Source of the DNA: Pseudobdellovibrionaceae bacterium
GTDB lineage: Bacteria > Bdellovibrionota > Bdellovibrionia > Bdellovibrionales > UBA1609
DNA: 64,000 nucleotides
Direction of reading: 5' to 3'
Assembly: GCA_947444305.1 (NCBI GenBank)
Contig: CANEZP010000006.1
Span: 156,618-220,617, forward strand
Each line of letters starts with the position of its first letter. The stretch's first letter is position 1. The notes beneath the pieces were generated by a model. That model was not told where the DNA came from. It made no database searches and saw only the letters and a list, made by a program, of their open reading frames with translations. Below, piece by piece: positions 43,445 through 52,094 of the stretch. The translations under genes were made by a program, and so were the position numbers.

Positions 43445-44125
43445 TTACGATCTTCCGGTTTCGGCCGGCTCGGATACGTACTTTGAATTCATAAAAAACA
43501 TAAGACGTTGCGCACGCCGGGATTTGCGCCAGCGGCGTATACCCACGTAGAGTGCGATCACGACCAAGAGAATCGCGCCGAGCGAAAGCTGCACACGCTC
43601 GGCGATGACGAGCGCTTCGTCCAAGTTCTCGCCGACCCAGAAGCCGACGTAAACCCACAACGGTACGCTAATCAAAGCCGCTAAACCGTCGAGTCCGTAA
43701 AAAATTATCGGCCGAACGCCCATGATCCCCGACATCAAAAAAATCGGCGAACGAAGCCCGGGCAAAAACCGCGCGGTAAAACAAATGAAATGCGAATTAC
43801 GAATAATTTTTCGTTCGGCCATGGCAATCCGGCGTGGAGTCATGATCGTACGGATCAGCGGCAGGTTGAAGGCCTTACGTCCGTAGATCCGGCCTACGGT
43901 GTATAAGAAAGCATCGCCGACCATGACGCCGAAAAAGCCGGCGAGCATCGCGCCCGGAAGCGTGATCGATTTTAAAGAAGCAAGCATGCCCGCCGCGATC
44001 AACGTGATGTCTTCGGGTAACGGCACACCTAGACCACAAATGAGCAAAAGCCCGACGATAGCAGAGTATGCCGTGGCGCCATCGAGTTGAGATAAGTTTG
44101 TGATGAGTGTTTCTTTGATCGACAT
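43445..44125 (-). CDS. DedA-family membrane protein
   Basis: 226 residues from the ATG at 44125; the frame further upstream is antisense to the receiver gene and is not coding. Motifs of DedA/VTT proteins are present: GVPLPEDITLIAAGM, F.GVMVGDAFLYTVGRIYGR and FLPGLRSPIFLMSGIMGV, where the E/D and R residues are essential in E. coli DedA proteins. DedA proteins help move or flip undecaprenyl-phosphate or other lipids and keep membrane potential. About five or six membrane helices. It is divergent from the CheY-like gene. Confidence 0.9.
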   Translation of the reverse strand: MSIKETLITNLSQLDGATAYSAIVGLLLICGLGVPLPEDITLIAAGMLASLKSITLPGAMLAGFFGVMVGDAFLYTVGRIYGRKAFNLPLIRTIMTPRRIAMAERKIIRNSHFICFTARFLPGLRSPIFLMSGIMGVRPIIFYGLDGLAALISVPLWVYVGFWVGENLDEALVIAERVQLSLGAILLVVIALYVGIRRWRKSRRAQRLMFFMNSKYVSEPAETGRS

Positions 44126-44183
44126 ACCGGACCGCTTAGAAACCCTTTGGGGACTGTGGTTCTTGAGCACTATAATATGAAGT

Positions 44184-44570
44184 ATGGGAATAAGACTAGT
44201 TATAGTGGATGACGCCCCGTTTATCCGCGAGGTGCTCCGGCACATATTCGCGAAGACGGAAATTGAAGTCGTAGGCGAAGCGGTTGACGGTGAAGACGCG
44301 ATCGAAATCGTTAACCGTGAAAATCCGCACGTTGTTCTTATGGACATCGTCATGCCCCGTAAGAGCGGCATCGAAGCGGCGGCGGCAATTATCAAAGATT
44401 TTCCCGCAATGAAGATCATTGCCTGCTCGACCGTCGATCAGAACAGCATGGTCATGCGCGCACTCGAAGCCGGTTGTTGCAACTACGTGACGAAACCTTT
44501 TACCGCAGAAGTCGTTCTTAAGGCCGTAAGGAATGCGGCCGCTTCAATTTCCAAGGAGGCCGGAATATGA
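44184..44570 (+). CDS. CheY-like single-domain response regulator
   Basis: 128 residues, one receiver domain: acidic pocket DDAPF (D9, D10), phospho-acceptor Asp in VVLMDIVMP (about D53), the conserved Thr in CSTVD and Lys in TKPF. No output domain, so it works by protein binding, as for chemotaxis or pilus control. No kinase is adjacent. It overlaps the next gene by 4 bases (ATGA), which suggests that the small membrane protein encoded there acts with it. Confidence 0.95.
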   Translation: MGIRLVIVDDAPFIREVLRHIFAKTEIEVVGEAVDGEDAIEIVNRENPHVVLMDIVMPRKSGIEAAAAIIKDFPAMKIIACSTVDQNSMVMRALEAGCCNYVTKPFTAEVVLKAVRNAAASISKEAGI

Positions 44571-44854
44571 TGGATTTTCTTTTCTTCGTGAAGACGTGCG
44601 CCGCGACGATCGCGCTCGTGTTGCTGATGCAGATTCAGGTTGGATCGGCGAGCATCGAACACCATGCGATGAGCTTCATGCAAAGCTCGACGGTCGTTTC
44701 GCCGTTGAATACGGTGGCCCGTGGCGCGGCGAAGATGGTTCGCGATCTCACGCAAAACATTTCGGCCCGGGTAAAACAAAATACTAAAAAAACTAAGAAG
44801 GAAGAGCCAAAGAGCTCCTCCCCTTCCCATTCAGATTACGAAGGCCAAGATTAG
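44567..44854 (+). CDS. Small membrane protein coupled to the receiver gene
   Basis: 95 residues, ATGA overlap with the CheY-like gene. One hydrophobic N-terminal helix (FLFFVKTCAATIALVLLMQIQVG) is followed by a helical and then strongly basic tail (KMVRDLTQNISARVKQNTKKTKKEE) and a Ser/acidic end. It may anchor the receiver or be a target for it. No family recognised. Confidence 0.7.
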   Translation: MMDFLFFVKTCAATIALVLLMQIQVGSASIEHHAMSFMQSSTVVSPLNTVARGAAKMVRDLTQNISARVKQNTKKTKKEEPKSSSPSHSDYEGQD

Positions 44855-44860
44855 CCTTAG

Positions 44861-45082
44861 TTACTTAAGGATGGTTGCCTTCTCTTGCGGCTTCGCGGGG
44901 GCCTTCGCCGTTGAACCGAAAACGGTGTCTACGGTATTCGTGCTCGCGGTCTGAGTCCACGAATCACTCTTCTTGCTGTGGGCGCATTCTGAGTTAGACT
45001 TCACGGGAACTTCCGAACGCGCTGCGAACGCGGACGATCCAACCAAAACCATTGCCGACAAGATTACATTTGATAACTTCAT
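44861..45082 (-). CDS. Small secreted protein
   Basis: 73 residues from the ATG preceded by GAGGAG; the ATG-rich frame 33 bases upstream has no such site. A signal peptide ends SAFA (about residue 20). The mature part is Ser/Thr/Lys-rich with one cysteine. No family. Only 6 bases separate it from the convergent membrane protein gene. Confidence 0.6.
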   Translation of the reverse strand: MKLSNVILSAMVLVGSSAFAARSEVPVKSNSECAHSKKSDSWTQTASTNTVDTVFGSTAKAPAKPQEKATILK

Positions 45083-45216
45083 AGGGCTCTCCTCTATTTG
45101 AGTCTTCTTACACACAAGACTGTATAGCTAGGATCGTGCCGAAGTCAGATTCGTTGGGGTCTTTTTGGGGAGGGCTCACCGTCTAACAAAAAGACAGGTG
45201 TTAGCCCTTAAAGGTT

Positions 45217-45231
45217 GTCTCAATATGAGAC
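45217..45231 (-). terminator. Hairpin after the gene at 45233-45502
   Basis: GTCTCA-ATA-TGAGAC (perfect 6-bp stem) lies one base beyond the stop codon on the minus strand. There is no T-run downstream, so it is a weak terminator or mRNA end-protecting stem. Confidence 0.35.
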
Positions 45232-45232
45232 G

Positions 45233-45502
45233 TTATCTCGTCGCTTTGCCGTCACCAAGCTGGGGAGCTTCTCCCGTCGCCTTCGGGTCGGCGATCCATC
45301 CCGCCAAACGCACAACCTGCGGTCTGTTGTCGGTCACAAGCCCCGCAGTTTTAGTCTCGAGGCATTTGCAATCAGGGTTGGTGGGGTCGAAACCTTTACC
45401 GGCAAAGGATGCTTCCGAGATCTGATCAACGTCCCCACGGCCCGCCCACGCGGCCGTAGCCATTCCCATCAACAATACCGAGACAATAACGAATAGCTTC
45501 AT
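45233..45502 (-). CDS. Small secreted protein with paired cysteines
   Basis: 89 residues with GGGAG before the ATG and a signal peptide ending AWA (about residue 20). The mature part has DCKC (about residues 44-47), probably a disulfide or metal site, and an otherwise polar sequence. No family recognised. It lies downstream of the YD-repeat gene on the same strand. Confidence 0.65.
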   Translation of the reverse strand: MKLFVIVSVLLMGMATAAWAGRGDVDQISEASFAGKGFDPTNPDCKCLETKTAGLVTDNRPQVVRLAGWIADPKATGEAPQLGDGKATR

Positions 45503-45528
45503 GCTTACTCCCTTATTCTATCCCGCGA

Positions 45529-47235
45529 TTACAGCGGAGTTTCGGCCGTAGCCGGCGCGATGATGTCGAGCAGGTTATTGAAGATGCCCGCCACCTGTAT
45601 GGCGACGCTCGAACCCTCTTTACTATCGACCTTAGAGATTTCGCCGTCGGCCTTGTACGACACATTAATTGTACCTAAACCTGGGCGAGTTACCACCGAA
45701 GGTTTCCCGAACTTCGCTTCGTAGCGGATCTTCACAAGCTTCTTCGCCTGATCTTCGATCTGCGAAATCCTGCCCTGGGCGTCGTACTGCAATTTAACCG
45801 ACTGCCCTTCGGAAGTGTCGGCGGTGATTAAGTTGCACTTTTGCTGCTCATAAGTAAATTTTGTGCGTGTCGTTTTGAGAAGCTTTTCCGTCTTAGCCTG
45901 CGCGGTCTTGCGGGCTTGCTTAGTTTCAGGGGCGGCGGCTTCTTCGAATAACTGAATCGTCAGCTGCGAAACCTTGTTGCACGTATTCTTGTACTCGAAG
46001 GCGAGCATGCGCCCGGTTTCTTTCTTCGTTTTTACGAAACCGTTTTCGAAATAGGTGTAATCGGTTTTTGAATCGTCGCGCACGATCGTGATCGGCTTAC
46101 CGAAGGTCTCGTGGTAGGTAATGTCGGTCACGGCGCTGTTCACTTCCGAACGCACGCGGTACAAGAACACGCCCGTCCCGTCGGGACGCAAACGATGGAA
46201 GAATTCGTACTTACTTGTATTCGTGATCTTCTCGCCGCATTTCTTTTGTACGTTCGACCAGAAATGATTCTTAGGATCGTCTTTGCTCATTTGGTAATCG
46301 TAAGTTTCGATGCAGCCCTTCGGATTGCGGAACGACGTGACCCAATCCTTATCTTTATTGTAGCTCAGCGCTTTGAAGCCACCGTCCGGTAGATCGATTC
46401 GCGTTAAATTGTGAACATCGTCGTAGGAGTACTTAAACTTCTTACCCTTGGCGTCGGCAACTTCGTTAAGGTCTTCGCCCTTAATCGTGTACACGGCCTT
46501 TAAGTTGTTCGGGCCGATGATCTCGGTCACCTTTTTGCTGCTCGGATTATAACGGAAAGTCAGTTTGCGGCCCAAGTTGTCGCCCACCGATTGAAGCGTG
46601 TCTTTTTCCCAAGCCAGTTTAAGATAGTTCTGGTTCTTGTCGTACATGTGGGTCATGCGGCCCGTGACCCCGTCGAACAACTGGTAAGTGCCGTCGTTCA
46701 ACGTACGCTTGTACGCGCCCGCCTTTAACGTAACGTTCTCGGCTTCCTTACCGTTGGCTAGGTAGACCACGCCGTCTTCAACTTTACCTTTAATGTTCAT
46801 GCGACGGCTGAACTCTTCGCGCATGAAGTCGTTAGTCTTCAATTCTTTTTCCAAACCCGTGATGTAATCGGCTTTAAGATCAGGCCGGCGGCGGCGTACT
46901 TCGGCCATGATATTCTTGATCGTGGTTTCGATCTTAACGGGACTGAAGTTTTTAGGCGTGAAGATGATTTCCATCCCGCCCCCGCATTCGGTTAACTTCA
47001 AGTTCGATTCGGGCGTCACTTCGATCTTCGTTTCGTAATCCGAGCACCAGCCAAATCCGAACAGACCGTTGAACAACGAGCGACTGTTATAAGACCGGTT
47101 GATTCGCAAATCGTAACCCACTCCTGGAACGGTAAGGTCCGTCCAGCTCTCGGAAAAGTTCGCACTCTTCATATCAACGATGGCGAATGCGGGAATGGAA
47201 AACAGAAACGCGAATGTACCTGCGATGAATTTCAT
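45529..47235 (-). CDS. RHS/YD-repeat protein (secreted, no toxin domain)
   Basis: 568 residues from the ATG of KFIAGTFAFLFSIPAFA, a signal peptide; the extra 47 residues of the longer frame are not used. VPGVGYDLRINRSYNSRSLFNGLFGFGWCSDYE is the typical opening of the RHS/DUF6531 region. Several YD-like repeats follow (GTYQLFDGVTGRMTHMYDKNQN, FKYSYDDVHNLTRIDLPDGG, KLQYDAQGRISQIEDQ). Full-length RHS proteins end in a conserved core and a toxin, but here the end (IFNNLLDIIAPATAETPL) is neither. It may be a cell-surface scaffold. It is directly downstream of the Tad genes. Confidence 0.85.
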   Translation of the reverse strand: MKFIAGTFAFLFSIPAFAIVDMKSANFSESWTDLTVPGVGYDLRINRSYNSRSLFNGLFGFGWCSDYETKIEVTPESNLKLTECGGGMEIIFTPKNFSPVKIETTIKNIMAEVRRRRPDLKADYITGLEKELKTNDFMREEFSRRMNIKGKVEDGVVYLANGKEAENVTLKAGAYKRTLNDGTYQLFDGVTGRMTHMYDKNQNYLKLAWEKDTLQSVGDNLGRKLTFRYNPSSKKVTEIIGPNNLKAVYTIKGEDLNEVADAKGKKFKYSYDDVHNLTRIDLPDGGFKALSYNKDKDWVTSFRNPKGCIETYDYQMSKDDPKNHFWSNVQKKCGEKITNTSKYEFFHRLRPDGTGVFLYRVRSEVNSAVTDITYHETFGKPITIVRDDSKTDYTYFENGFVKTKKETGRMLAFEYKNTCNKVSQLTIQLFEEAAAPETKQARKTAQAKTEKLLKTTRTKFTYEQQKCNLITADTSEGQSVKLQYDAQGRISQIEDQAKKLVKIRYEAKFGKPSVVTRPGLGTINVSYKADGEISKVDSKEGSSVAIQVAGIFNNLLDIIAPATAETPL

Positions 47236-47294
47236 TGTTACCCTAACATCTGGAAGTCGCGCCTGTGACGCCACTCCCGAACGGTGTATTTTGC

Positions 47295-48173
47295 TTACAC
47301 TTTTATGGTAACAATCTTTCGCATGACATATAAACCAATTACCTGAAGGGTCAGCATAAGGGCCAGGCAGACCCAACCCAAAGGCTTGGTGAATAGCGGC
47401 ATCACGTACGGCGGATCAAGCACCAAGAAAACTCCGAGCAAGACCAGCGGGACCAAAGTCATGATGATTGCCTGCATGTTTCCCTGAGCGGTCAATGCTT
47501 CAATCTTCTTCTCAACCTTTTGCCGCTCGCGCACGGTCGTCACGATCGTTTGGAAAGTCTCGGCCAAATTACCGCCGGTCTCTTTCAAAATGTTAACGGC
47601 GGTTACGAACATCTGCACGTCTTGGCGCGGGATCCGCTCACCGAATTCATTGAGTGCATCTTCGATCGACATACCTAAACGGACTTTATTCAGCACCAAA
47701 GAAAATTCTTGGCTTAGCGGGCCGTTGATGTTCTCAACTACGCGCTCCATGGACTGCTGCAAACTTTGGCCGGCTTTGATCCCGTTCGCCATGATGGTCA
47801 TACCGTCCACCATCTGGTTGATCAGGCGGCTGCAACGGCGGTCCCACAAGTTCAGCATGATAATCTTGGGCGCCATCCAACCGACGAAGCAAAGGAAGGT
47901 TGCTAAGATACAGCCGAGGATGAAGTGCGGCCACACAAGCAAGAAAACGATCGTCGCGGGGCCGAAACTTGCCGCGAGCATCGTGTACGTCACGCGTTGG
48001 CGATCCGACTCGATGAACATGCGGTCCATCAGTTCGAGCACTTCTTCACGGCTACCGAGGCTTCGCTTGTGGAAGAACTCTAAAATTCTATCCGAAGCGA
48101 AGTACGAGAAGATGAAGGTCGTAATCCCGAACAGCGGAATAAAAATGGCTTCGTTGCCGAGCAGAAAACTCAT
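47295..48173 (-). CDS. Tad/Flp pilus inner-membrane platform protein (TadB-like)
   Basis: 292 residues. The T2SSF domain is seen in LINQMVDGMTIMANGIKAGQSLQQSMERVVENINGPLSQEFSLVLNKVRLGMSIEDALNEFGERIPRQDVQMFVTAVNILKETGGNLAETFQTIV, with membrane helices before and after (C-terminal LALMLTLQVIGLYVM). It forms the platform on which the CpaF motor acts. It overlaps the CpaE-CpaF fusion gene by 4 bases (ATGA). Most Tad loci also have TadC; none is seen in this window. Confidence 0.9.
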   Translation of the reverse strand: MSFLLGNEAIFIPLFGITTFIFSYFASDRILEFFHKRSLGSREEVLELMDRMFIESDRQRVTYTMLAASFGPATIVFLLVWPHFILGCILATFLCFVGWMAPKIIMLNLWDRRCSRLINQMVDGMTIMANGIKAGQSLQQSMERVVENINGPLSQEFSLVLNKVRLGMSIEDALNEFGERIPRQDVQMFVTAVNILKETGGNLAETFQTIVTTVRERQKVEKKIEALTAQGNMQAIIMTLVPLVLLGVFLVLDPPYVMPLFTKPLGWVCLALMLTLQVIGLYVMRKIVTIKV

Positions 48174-50467
48174 ACTCCGTTGCCCCCCGTGCCGGTTTTC
48201 TTGGGCGGAATGGCCGGGCCCGCACCGATGCGCGGAACGCTCGGCGGTTTAGGGCCGCCGATTTGCTTCGGTTTGTTCGTCGACGCCGATTCGCTCGAGA
48301 TAAAGAGATTTCGCGGAATGCTGATCCCTTTCTGCTCGAATTCTTCGATGAAAGTCGGGATAAGACCGAGCGCTTGGAACTGACCGATGATTTTGCGGTT
48401 CTTGTCGAAGCCTTCTTCTTTGTATTTAAAGATATCTTGCAACGTGACGGTATCGCCCTGCATCCCGACAACCTCGGTGATGTAAAGCAGTTTACGTGTA
48501 CCGTCGCTCATACGCGAAATCTGGATGATTAAGTTCACCGCGCCGGCAACTTGTTCGCGAATAGCCTTGGCGGGCAAATCCATCCCGGCCATCAAACACA
48601 GGGTTTCGAGTCGCGCGATGGCTTCGCGCGGCGTATTCGCGTGGACCGTGGTCATCGAACCGTCGTGACCCGTGTTCATCGCGGCCAACATATCGAGGGC
48701 CGCGCCGTCACGACATTCCCCCACCACGATGCGATCGGGACGCATACGAAGCGAGTTCTTAATCAAATCACGAATACTCACCTCCCCGGTCCCTTCCAAG
48801 TTGGCGGGGCGGGTTTCGAGGCGTACGACGTGTTCCTGTTTCAACTGCAATTCAGCCGCATCTTCCACCGTAACGATTCGCTCGTTCGAAGGAATAAAAG
48901 ATGACATCACGTTCAGCAAAGTCGTTTTACCGGAACCGGTACCGCCCGAGATAACGATGTTCAAGCCCTGCTCAACGCAGATCTTTAAAAAGTCCATCAT
49001 CGGCCGGGTCATCGAACCGAAACGATCGACGTAATCTTTGTCGGTAATCCGCTCGGCCGGGAATTTACGAATGGTGACCGCCGGTCCGTCGATCGACAAA
49101 GGCTCGATGATCGCATTCACACGAGATCCGTCGGGCAAACGCGCATCCACGTAAGGCGTACGTTCATCGATACGCCGGCCAAGGGGCGCGACGATCCGTT
49201 CGATGACGTTTCTTAACTGCTGGTTTGAAGTAAAGGTAACGGTCGACAGCGTAAGCTTACCGCTTTTTTCCACGTAGATCATATCGCAGCCGTTAACCAT
49301 GATCTCGGTTACGGCCGGATCCGCCAATAGTTCTTCGAGTGGACCGAAGCCGAGCGCTTCGTCTAACGTCTCTTTGATCACGCGCGTGCGGTCTTCTCTC
49401 GGAAGACCGGGCGACAAACGATCGGTCAATTCCGAAATCGTTCGTTGCGTGCGGTTTTTGAGCTCGACCGCTTTCGCCGGGTCGTTTTCGCTGTTCATGA
49501 TGTCTTTTTTCAAATCCATCTCTTTGATCAAGCCGTGATGCACTTGCATCTTAAGCATGGTCAGTGGATTGATCTCACGCTTACGCGAACCTTTGCGCGC
49601 GTTCTTAGGATCCATCATGCTCGGCATGCCGCCGTTACCGGCCGCGGCCGACGTTCCGCCGCCGACGCTTTCTTTCGCGAGTGACGTAATCTTCGGCTTC
49701 GAGGCCGCTTTCAATTTTTGTAAGACGCCGCCGGTCAGCTTACGTACCATCTCGTGATACGCGCTCGAAGCGGGACTGGTCGGTGCACCGACGACAAAAG
49801 GAACCGAGCGCTGAAGCGCCGCGATCGCCGTTGCGTCGTCTTGCGGAATGCCGCCGAGGACGGGCCGGCGCAAGCTCTGCGAGATCGCGCCCGCGTCGAG
49901 ACCGTTGCGGCTTACTTTGTTCAAAGCGATCTGGATAAATTCGGCCGGTACCGACATCGACAACAAGTCGTTCATCATCCGGCGCGTTTGATTGACGACC
50001 AATACTTCCGGCGTGGTGACGATCATGATGGCGGTGGCGTCTTCGATCATGCCCGTTTGCACGGGGCCGAGATCGCAGCCAAGATCGATGATGATGTATT
50101 TAAAATGCTGACTAAGCGAACCGATGTTCTTGCGTAATAAATCAACTTGTACGTTGAACACTTGATCCGGGCCCATGACGGCGCCGATGTAGTTCAACCC
50201 GCTCGGGTGCGCGGTTACGAGTGTGCCCACCGTTTGCGCGGTGATCGCGCCGGTGAACGCGGCGAGATCCATCACGGTTTTTGTCGGGCGAATTCCGGTG
50301 ATGAAGTTTTGGTCCCCGCAACTTTTCGGATCGCAATCGATCAGTAAAGTTTTGGCTTTCATTTCCTTGATGAACGCGTGCGCCAAGTTTGCCGCGAAGA
50401 CGGATTTACCGACGCCGCCTTTTCCACCTAACACCGCGATTAAATTTGAACTTTCATGGATGGCCAT
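48170..50467 (-). CDS. Fused CpaE (MinD-like) and CpaF (TadA) ATPases of the Tad pilus
   Basis: 765 residues. Residues ~1-255 are a ParA/MinD-like ATPase with the deviant Walker A GGKGGVGKS (14-22) and DLGCDLG as the equivalent of the Walker B segment, as in CpaE/TadZ, which localises the Tad machine at a pole. After a Gly/Ala-rich linker (~255-300), residues ~305-720 are CpaF: N-terminal domain, Walker A GGTGSGKTT (508-516), the Asp box (VTVEDAAELQL), and Walker B RIVVGECRDGAA. The tail is Pro/Gly-rich. In most Tad loci these are two genes. The hairpin at 50521-50590 lies just before the start in the mRNA. Confidence 0.94.
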   Translation of the reverse strand: MAIHESSNLIAVLGGKGGVGKSVFAANLAHAFIKEMKAKTLLIDCDPKSCGDQNFITGIRPTKTVMDLAAFTGAITAQTVGTLVTAHPSGLNYIGAVMGPDQVFNVQVDLLRKNIGSLSQHFKYIIIDLGCDLGPVQTGMIEDATAIMIVTTPEVLVVNQTRRMMNDLLSMSVPAEFIQIALNKVSRNGLDAGAISQSLRRPVLGGIPQDDATAIAALQRSVPFVVGAPTSPASSAYHEMVRKLTGGVLQKLKAASKPKITSLAKESVGGGTSAAAGNGGMPSMMDPKNARKGSRKREINPLTMLKMQVHHGLIKEMDLKKDIMNSENDPAKAVELKNRTQRTISELTDRLSPGLPREDRTRVIKETLDEALGFGPLEELLADPAVTEIMVNGCDMIYVEKSGKLTLSTVTFTSNQQLRNVIERIVAPLGRRIDERTPYVDARLPDGSRVNAIIEPLSIDGPAVTIRKFPAERITDKDYVDRFGSMTRPMMDFLKICVEQGLNIVISGGTGSGKTTLLNVMSSFIPSNERIVTVEDAAELQLKQEHVVRLETRPANLEGTGEVSIRDLIKNSLRMRPDRIVVGECRDGAALDMLAAMNTGHDGSMTTVHANTPREAIARLETLCLMAGMDLPAKAIREQVAGAVNLIIQISRMSDGTRKLLYITEVVGMQGDTVTLQDIFKYKEEGFDKNRKIIGQFQALGLIPTFIEEFEQKGISIPRNLFISSESASTNKPKQIGGPKPPSVPRIGAGPAIPPKKTGTGGNGV

Positions 50468-50520
50468 GCTTAGCTTATCGGCCGCCTACCGTCTCTTCTT
50501 AAGGCGTTCCTGGTCCTGGG

Positions 50521-50590
50521 GGCGCTCCCCACTCCCAAAGTCGGTCCCCACTCCTGGGAGTGGGGGGCACCCCCAGCAGTGGGGAGCGCC
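50521..50590 (-). repeat. Large nested hairpin between cpaC and cpaEF
   Basis: Outer arms GGCGCTCCCCACT (50521-50533) and AGTGGGGAGCGCC (50578-50590) are perfect 13-bp complements. Inside, CCCCACTCC-TG-GGAGTGGGG (50546-50565) forms a second stem, and GGGGG/CCCCC a third near 50562-50573. The word CCCCACTCC occurs in direct and inverted copies. It would fold in the mRNA between cpaC and cpaEF, possibly reducing downstream expression, or be a REP-like element. Confidence 0.75.
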
Positions 50591-50591
50591 T

Positions 50592-52079
50592 CTAGTTCTG
50601 GTCGAGGCGGAATTTGCGTTTGATTTTGTCCGAACCGGCGCTGGCCGAGGACTTGATCAACGGCGTAACGAACACGACGAATTGGCTTTGGTTGCGGCGG
50701 AAGTCCTTAGACGCGTAAAGCGAGATCAAAGGGTTCTTCGAAGCGCCGGCCGGCAATTTGTTGAAGTTCGTGCCGCTATCGTTCGAGATCAAACCACCGA
50801 CCGCGGCGCTTTGACCCGAGCGAACGTGCAAGACCGTCTGAATTTCACGCGAAGCCGTCAACGGACCTTGGTCCGAGTAAGACAACAGCGATTTCACGGC
50901 GAAGTTCAGCGCGAGCTTAACGGAGTCGGATCGCGCGCCCATGATTTGCGGCGTAACGTTCGTCTTGATCCCGGTCTCTTCGAAATTGGTCGAAGGTTGA
51001 CCCTGTCCGTTCACAACCTGGTACGGCAACCGGGTGATCGAGTTGATCACGCCCTGCTTACCGTCTTCGACCGTGACCGATGAGCTTTGCAATACGCGCG
51101 CGAAGCCGTGCTGTTTCGCCCAGTTGAGCTTCGGCAGCAAGTTCGAGATCGTGCCCGTGATGGTGGCGGTTAAGCCACCCGGTGATCGGCCACCGGTCGC
51201 GAACTCTAGCGACGACCCGTCACCCAAATCCGGCAACCATTGGAAGCGGAAGGATTTCGAGTAATCTTTTTGAAGCTCAACGTAGTGGATAACCATCTGA
51301 ACGATCTTAGGCGGTTCAACCTCGGGCGGTGCGCGTACGGCGATCAAGTTAATAACCACGTCTACTTTGCGTTCAAGAACCTTCTTATCGGCCACGGCTT
51401 CGTCGACGACGACGTCGGGCACGTACATCTTAGCGACGATCTCAGCCTTGTCTTTGTCTTCGCGGGCGTTCGCGAAACCTTCGAGGATGAACTTACCGTT
51501 AACCGCGTTCACGCGGATCTCGGGGTTACCGATCTTACGCTCGATGAATTGCGCGATCTTATTCTGCGCGGTGGGGCTTAACGTGACAAGCGAAGTCGCC
51601 TGCGCTCCGTACTGCTTTACGACCGAGTGAATACGCTTCATGTCCGAAGGCAACAGGATCTGCCCGTCGACGACGGCTTTGTTGTTCAACATTTTGATCG
51701 AGATCCCTTCGATGCCTTGAAGCAAAGCCTGGATCTCGCGCGCAACTTTTTGCAAATCGGTTTTACGAACCGAGATGGTGTACTCGGCGAGGATCGCGCC
51801 GGTCTTGGGATCTTTAATGGTCAACGTACCAACGCCCACGGCCTTCGGAACGAAGCGGAGCGTACGGCTATCGGCATTCCACTGCAAAGCGGTGTATTGG
51901 CGGAACGTACCGGCGGTCTCGATCTCTTTCGGGAGATCCTCTTTCTTCTCGTCGTAATAAACGCCGACCGATAAATCGATGGAGCCGATCGTCTTTTTAT
52001 CGCCCTCGATTTCTTGCGCAAAAACCGGTTTCGCAAAACCGGTCAGCAGCAACAAACTGAAGGCTAAAATGTTCTTCAT
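50592..52079 (-). CDS. cpaC: Tad pilus secretin (CpaC/RcpA)
   Basis: 495 residues with a signal peptide ending VFA (about residue 21). The N-terminal domain and BON-like part (GVYYDEKKEDLP..., MKRIHSVVKQYGAQATSLVTLS) precede the secretin domain (about 320-480) with VLQSSSVTVEDGKQGVINSITRLPYQV and the secretin signature near AVGGLISND. It forms the outer-membrane channel of the pilus. Upstream of it is cpaB, and downstream the hairpin and the fused ATPase. Confidence 0.93.
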   Translation of the reverse strand: MKNILAFSLLLLTGFAKPVFAQEIEGDKKTIGSIDLSVGVYYDEKKEDLPKEIETAGTFRQYTALQWNADSRTLRFVPKAVGVGTLTIKDPKTGAILAEYTISVRKTDLQKVAREIQALLQGIEGISIKMLNNKAVVDGQILLPSDMKRIHSVVKQYGAQATSLVTLSPTAQNKIAQFIERKIGNPEIRVNAVNGKFILEGFANAREDKDKAEIVAKMYVPDVVVDEAVADKKVLERKVDVVINLIAVRAPPEVEPPKIVQMVIHYVELQKDYSKSFRFQWLPDLGDGSSLEFATGGRSPGGLTATITGTISNLLPKLNWAKQHGFARVLQSSSVTVEDGKQGVINSITRLPYQVVNGQGQPSTNFEETGIKTNVTPQIMGARSDSVKLALNFAVKSLLSYSDQGPLTASREIQTVLHVRSGQSAAVGGLISNDSGTNFNKLPAGASKNPLISLYASKDFRRNQSQFVVFVTPLIKSSASAGSDKIKRKFRLDQN

Positions 52080-52094
52080 ACTACACCCATCCTA

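Noticed and set aside
44126..44419. N-terminal extension of the DedA frame
   Set aside because: It is antisense to the CheY-like gene and adds non-conserved sequence before the normal DedA start.
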